Positions 59,287 through 64,000 of a stretch of DNA of 64,000 nt are shown piece after piece. Each line of letters starts with the position of its first letter. Position 1 is the first letter of the stretch. The position numbers were made by a program, and so were the translations under genes. The notes beneath the pieces were generated by a model, which did not search any database, was not told where the DNA came from, and saw nothing but the letters and a program-made list of their open reading frames with translations. The DNA is from Gymnopilus junonius (Eukaryota > Basidiomycota > Agaricomycetes > Agaricales > Galerinaceae): positions 1 through 64,000 of the forward strand of contig JADNYJ010000126.1 of assembly GCA_015501075.1 (NCBI GenBank), given 5' to 3'.

Positions 59287-61494
59287 CTAGATATCTTCTT
59301 GGCAGGAAGCTGTGACCTTGTAATGTCCTTCACTTTCCATCACTGGGCTATCTAATCTGACTTCATCTGTCACAAACTTCACATGGACGGTGTAATTCCC
59401 AACGGGGTCATTTTGCAGATCAATCCGCGTCTGGTTCGTAAAACCCGGAAGGATATCGCCGTCCTTCTTCCATACAATGGTATAACTCTCCTGAGAATCG
59501 ATAGGAGACTTTCTAAATTCCGCTAGAGGCAAGAGGTTGAGTGAGAGCGCCTTGACTAGGGTGCTTGGCCCCGCCAATGGGGTAGAGGAAACTGATTCGC
59601 AGTGTTCTTCAACTTTGTCTATAAAGCTGATATTTCTGAGTAGATGGATCCAGAGTGTTTCCAAGCAGACTTTGCAGAAGTTTGGAGTCGTCACAAGACG
59701 CATAAGACAGTCATCGTTTGTCGGACGATAACTAGTCTCATTGTTTTCGGAATAGCTTTGAGATGAGAAGCAATGAGAATATTGAAGGGAAAATACAGTA
59801 GGGAACGAACGTGGGGTAGAGACTATAAAAATCGGGGTCCGAGATAAATCTGAAAAGTCTACATCAGCCGCTGTTATGACATCGGATAAATGCAATGGCT
59901 CACTCTGTTTCATCACCATACTCCAGAATTTCAGCACTGCATAACTGGGCAACACCCAGGTGCTCTGCGTTGAGTAAATCAAACTTCAACTCGTGTATAC
60001 CAGGTTGTAGCCCTGTGGACGAATTAAAGTTGTAAAACCAGCGATCCATTCCAATGTCTGTCCTGGGTTCCCATTCAAGGTCTGTTCCATCTAAAGTAAC
60101 GCGCAAGTCGCCCTCATTGGGTATACCAGAGAGCGAAAACTGGACTGAATACCGCGAATATGCTCCAGAGGACGTAAATCCAATCGACCAAGGTTCTGTT
60201 GTGTTTAATAATGTCCAAGGATATGCCTGCATCGCCATATTCGACCGCTCTACTCTGGGATTTCCGTGTTCGTCTATTCGGAGTGGGTCAGAAAGCCATT
60301 GCTTCCATGCAATGTCTGTTCGATCATGGGCAGCATTTCTCCCGAAATATGCATATCCACCGTCATATTCTTCTCCAACATCAAGAATGGAATGGCCTAG
60401 CTCATGTCGCAATACGAGAGGTCCATTGAGAATGGATGCTGTGATCACTCTATAGAAGGGTGTCGCCTGTTAGGACCCTTCCTTGAAATAAAAGTTAAAT
60501 ATCAGTTTGTACTGACGTGAATTCCCCCCCAAGGCCTTTATAATAATACAGCAACGGTGTGAGTCTGCCTTGTATGATGCAATAACAAATCCAACATACC
60601 ACCATACAATGGGTCATTTCCTTTGAGGAGAAATTTCAACATGAAATGAGGAGAATGTCATATTTCCACCTACCTAGCAAGATAGGGTAATCGCATTGTT
60701 CACCCAATGAGTCACAAGCGGCTCTTCCAACATCTGGATGCGCGTAATATACGCCGCGCAGGGTAGTTCCTGGCCTGTACAGTCCAAATGGCGTTCTACC
60801 AGGCATAAGAGAATACCAGGGGAAGGAGATAGTTATTCACGTACTCCTTCGGTTCATTGATTCCAACCCCGCTCTAAAGAGCTCCGTCAGCCATCTTAAA
60901 GTTGTGTTTTTGCTTCTCAATAAGAACCTGGTTACTAGGAGAGAAGGCTGCCCAGAAATTTAAAAGAGGTTGAACGGTGTTAAATGTCTGATTTTGCGAC
61001 ACGTCTTGGGCAAGCCTCATGGCGTCATCGATGAATTTTTGTCGTTCATCCACAAGATCTGAATAAAATAAGAGGCTTATTCAGGATAAATGCAAGCGTA
61101 CTGGATACCCACACCCATCGGAGAAAAACACCAGATCAACTCTATTAGTGGTGGGCCCTGAAATGATGAGTGGTATTGTCTCAAGAGGCGGCGGCTTCGT
61201 AATGGTTTGGTTATACATTCATCCGAGCCTAAACCTGCCTGGGATATATAGTCCTCTGAATGGATGACACTAAAGGAACCAGAAAAGCCTGCAGCATGCC
61301 CAGCATTGCGCCCATTCGGAGAGTAGCTTGTCCCACACTTCCCAGAATGTTCCCCGCTGAGGGCATGCGACCATGTACCTACGCAAAAATATAAGCATTC
61401 TAACATAAAAACTTCCCATTCCTTGCTAAAAAGACTTGCCAACAGCAAGGGATAAAGAGATAGGCAGCAGGAATATGAAACCGGAGGAAATCAT
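59287..61494 (-). CDS. Secreted M64-family (IgA-peptidase-like) zinc metallopeptidase
   Basis: The ATG at 61494 opens a signal peptide (MISSGFIFLLPISLSLAVG). Spliced exons then give THALSGE-like mature sequence (WSHALSGEHSGKCGTSY), VDLVFFSDG, DVSQNQTFNTVQPLLNFW, VGINEPKEY and TPFGLYRPGTTLRGVYYAHP. The zinc site is HELGHSILDVGEEYDGG (about 60400), the M64 signature with three metal ligands and the catalytic Glu. Then SYRPTNDDCLMRLVTTPNFC, a cysteine-bearing C-terminal part, and an Ig-like end with GNYTVHVKFVTDEVRLDSP. Stop at 59289-59287. At least eight introns; one candidate uses a GC donor (GCAAGT at about 61440). A splice joining the exon ending ISQA (about 61240) to PPPLETIPLI is uncertain. 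The natural substrate in fungi is not known. Confidence 0.85.
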
Positions 61495-61814
61495 ACTTGG
61501 GCACTAATGGAGTAGCAAGATACGGCCTCAAAGAGTTCAGTCTCGTTCCCAGCCTTACCAGCCACTAAGATGATAGGCAGAAGACGCGATGTCAATAATT
61601 TGAGGGTCGGTGGAAAGCGTACAAAAGCGCGAACGACGAACTGCTGGCCAGACGGCCAGACGGCCCGGAGAAACATAGGGGTACTGATTAAGCGGGATAT
61701 TCTGTCCATGTATTGAAGAGAAAAACTAGTATGTTGGGAAAAAGAGCGTTACACAACATGACGACTAAAGGATATAATAGGAGCAAGGTATAGTAATGAG
61801 TAAATATCAGTGCC
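61495..61814. other. Short intergenic spacer
   Basis: Upstream of the M64 ATG and downstream of the next gene. A 72-codon minus ORF (61709-61491) overlaps the M64 start in another frame and is probably a shadow or 5' UTR. Confidence 0.4.
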
Positions 61815-63082
61815 TCATGGACATTGTTGCAAAAACTCCAAGTATTCATTAACTCGGAGAAGAACGTAATCGACGGCGGATTTCACTGTATCAAATGGTC
61901 GGGGATGAACAATGAGAGAGCGGTCGCAGTCAATACGTTTCGCGTGAAGTATCAGATTATCTTTCAAAGAGGTAATCTCTCCTTCCACATCTTCACATTC
62001 TCTCCAGAGTTGCGTTCCGGCATTGAAGACAATGTGATGCACAGCGAGGATGTGTTCGATAGTAGACATGTTGATAAACAGAACGCCGACGCAATGTGCC
62101 ACTTGGTCACGCTTGAGTAGATGATGTTGATATAAGCTGCCAACAAATTTGCAGTGTGCCAGAGACGAAGCAGTAAACCGAACTCTGTCTATGCTTGGAC
62201 AACGATCATAAACTATAGCTTTCTTGTTGCCATCCTAGAGTGGGTCTCATAAATCAACATTCAGGAAGAAAAGCAATGGGATCAACTCACCACTTGCCAA
62301 CTGTTCGCAAAAGTGCCAATGACTTTGTTACACAGAAGTGTCATGAATAGCTGCTCGTAGCCATTCCTGAGGCTATAGAAAGATTTATACAGGGCAAGGG
62401 ACAAGCTAGCGAAGTGGTCATTACTGTTGCGAATAGTCATATCAGTGGCTCCCCATATAATGTGACGAACGAGGTCCAACATCTCGTCTTCTGTCCAATG
62501 ATCAATGGAATTGACAATGTCGATTGCAAACCGAGTTCTGATATCAAGGTCTCTGGCTCGACAAGCATCTCCAAATTTAGCTCTCCATGGCTTTATGAAC
62601 GACGATCCGAAGGATTGAGTACCAGGAATTGCTTCTGAGCCAGCAGGCAATGGTCTACCCGCACCTGGAGCCAATGACAGCCTACCCGCCTTGAGCGACT
62701 GGTCTTCCACATCACCGCACTCACCCAAGGAAAGCTCATCTAGAGCGGCTGTCAACTGAGGATGTTCTCGATCCTTTCCCTTGAGTGAGGGTTTGGGTGT
62801 GAAATTCACAATGTATTTACTGCCTTTACCCATTGTGGTCGCAAAGTCGAGGAAATATTTCAAGCCATAGTCATTATCACTGATTATGGTGGTGACAGAG
62901 CTGACAAGGGTAGACGAAGGGGATGGATTGGTGCTACTGCGACTGGGAGTGGCAATTCCTGGCAGTCCAGCATTGGATTCAAGATTGTAAGGGTATGTGG
63001 GCTTTGGAATTTGAATGGGCGGATTTGAGGGTCGCTCGAACTCGGCGTTGAGGCGAACCATGATAGGATCGACAAAGGGCAT
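61815..63082 (-). CDS. Conserved-looking hypothetical helical protein (possibly MIF4G/ARM-like)
   Basis: From the ATG at 63082 (MPFVDPIMVRLNAEFERPSN) a Pro/Ser-rich leader of about 90 residues precedes a segment with KYIVNFTPKPSLKGKDR, QLTAALDELSLGE, then FAIDIVNSIDHWTEDEMLDL and GYEQLFMTLLCNKVIGTFA. One intron (about 62290-62230) and probably another near 62160-62100 lead to VAHCVGVLFINMSTIEHILA, LWRECEDVEGEITSLKDNLI and a C-terminus ending LEFLQQCP with TGA at 61817-61815. The helix-rich second half is reminiscent of MIF4G-type folds from translation factors, but I cannot confirm it. About 390 residues. No disruption was seen. Confidence 0.6.
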
Positions 63083-64000
63083 AGTGAATACAGATGTAAT
63101 GCAACAGCCAGAAGGGAATGCTTTTGAACGTGTAAATTGAGGTTTAGGAAATCGCGAACGCGGGGTACGCACTTGTATTTAAGTAGCTGAAAGTGTGGCC
63201 CAGTCAACGCGTGGTGGCACCGTTAAAGGGAAAGTGTTCAACCACTTAAGGGAAATGGTAGAACGGAGAGTTGAATTGGTGTTGTTGGTGGTGAAGAAGT
63301 TGGGAGTATGAGTATAATGGCCCTGGGACAATGTGAGCTGGCATGGGCCATAGAACAAATAACGGGTTGAAGAGGATAAGTCGGGTGGCTTTGACTTAAA
63401 GCTCTTCTGACTCGTCCACTTGTCCGTCGTCAAGTGGCTACAATAAGTACGTTACTCCGAGCCTTATGTTTGGATATGCCCAAGCTAAAATAGTGAGCCG
63501 CTCAATCCTTCCCGCACCAAGCTGAAGCGGTGATGCGCTTGCCAGCGAAATGGCCCCTTCGGTCGTTACAAAGAATCTTTAGTTGAATGGGCGTCAAGTC
63601 GAAATCACGTCGGCAATATGACAGTGGAACAAGGTACATTCCCTCGCGTGGTGCGACTTGTACTGCCTTCAAGCGCAGAAGCACAAGGGGCGTGGCTGAA
63701 AGCGACAAGAAAGGACGAGGGGTCGCCTCGAGGCTCCTGACTGATTTCGTAATATTTAGGCGAAAACAGTCAACAACGGCGAACCCGACATCGAAGCGTT
63801 TAATGACGGCAGATCCTTCACTGCGACGTACATGGCTCAATTTCTGCTTTTCAAAACATATTTTGAGGCTCTTTAGAACCCAGCTGGGGGTGGTCACTGA
63901 ATATAGTGTGGAGGGTGTGGTGGTAAAAAAGAGAGAGATATATCGGCTTTCTGCGCCGAGCGATCACTTTCGTAGGTCTCAAGGCTTACGATATCTCCAA
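63083..64000. other. Promoter region and an unsupported ORF
   Basis: A minus-strand open frame (63897-63502) runs 131 codons with even composition (LKSLKICFEKQKLSH, VGFAVVDCFRLNITKSV) but has no ATG at its start and no recognised domain. It could be a downstream exon of a gene off the right edge. The rest (63083-63500) is the upstream region of the hypothetical gene. Confidence 0.4.

Noticed and set aside
60054..60455. 133-codon plus ORF
   Set aside because: Antisense to the M64 catalytic exon.

Overview
The window is fungal nuclear DNA, almost certainly from a mushroom-forming basidiomycete (Agaricomycetes). Genes are split by many short introns, mostly 50-65 bp, with GT(R)NGT donors and CAG/TAG acceptors. 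Genes lie close together on both strands. There is a chromodomain-bearing Ty3/gypsy element, and the protein set (Mob2, Yta7, thioredoxin reductase, NAD-glutamate dehydrogenase, CLASP, F-box and WD40 proteins, secreted GH35 and M64 enzymes) fits a saprotrophic mushroom. I cannot name the species from sequence alone.

Layout. 1-6858: a decayed minus-strand Ty3/gypsy chromovirus. Its right LTR is at 6538-6858; its other LTR lies off the left edge. It carries gag, protease, RT, RNase H, integrase and chromodomain, plus an extra zinc-knuckle ORF after the chromodomain. 6860-9584: gene-poor, AT-rich DNA with a terminal-inverted-repeat element (about 6928-7369) and an LTR-like remnant. 9585-24606: an ordinary gene block: MOB2 (+), GH35 beta-galactosidase (-), YTA7/ATAD2-type AAA ATPase (-), a WD40-repeat gene broken by a frameshift (+), and a GIG1/DUF3605 gene (-). 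25095-32871: a decayed stretch with a frameshifted pseudogene, a cluster of diverged GC-rich tandem modules (27130-29380) and about 3.5 kb with no recognisable gene. 32872-45809: thioredoxin reductase, an SDR, a 2OG-Fe(II) dioxygenase and GDH2, all minus strand, with a 2.6 kb gap. 48645-63082: CLASP (+), an O-fucosyltransferase-like type II membrane protein (-), a second SDR (+), an F-box remnant (-), a secreted M64 metallopeptidase (-) and an unknown protein (-).

How the genes relate. I see no biosynthetic or defence cluster. The core is housekeeping: polarity signalling (MOB2), chromatin (YTA7), microtubules (CLASP), redox (TRR1) and nitrogen/carbon metabolism (GDH2, GIG1-like). Among these are lineage-variable genes (F-box, WD40, SDRs, dioxygenase) and secreted hydrolases. 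The oddest things are the repeat-module cluster at 27-29 kb, the extra retroelement ORF, a possible non-AUG mitochondrial extension of thioredoxin reductase, a 3n stop-free intron in the fucosyltransferase gene, and two genes each interrupted by a 4-bp tandem duplication.
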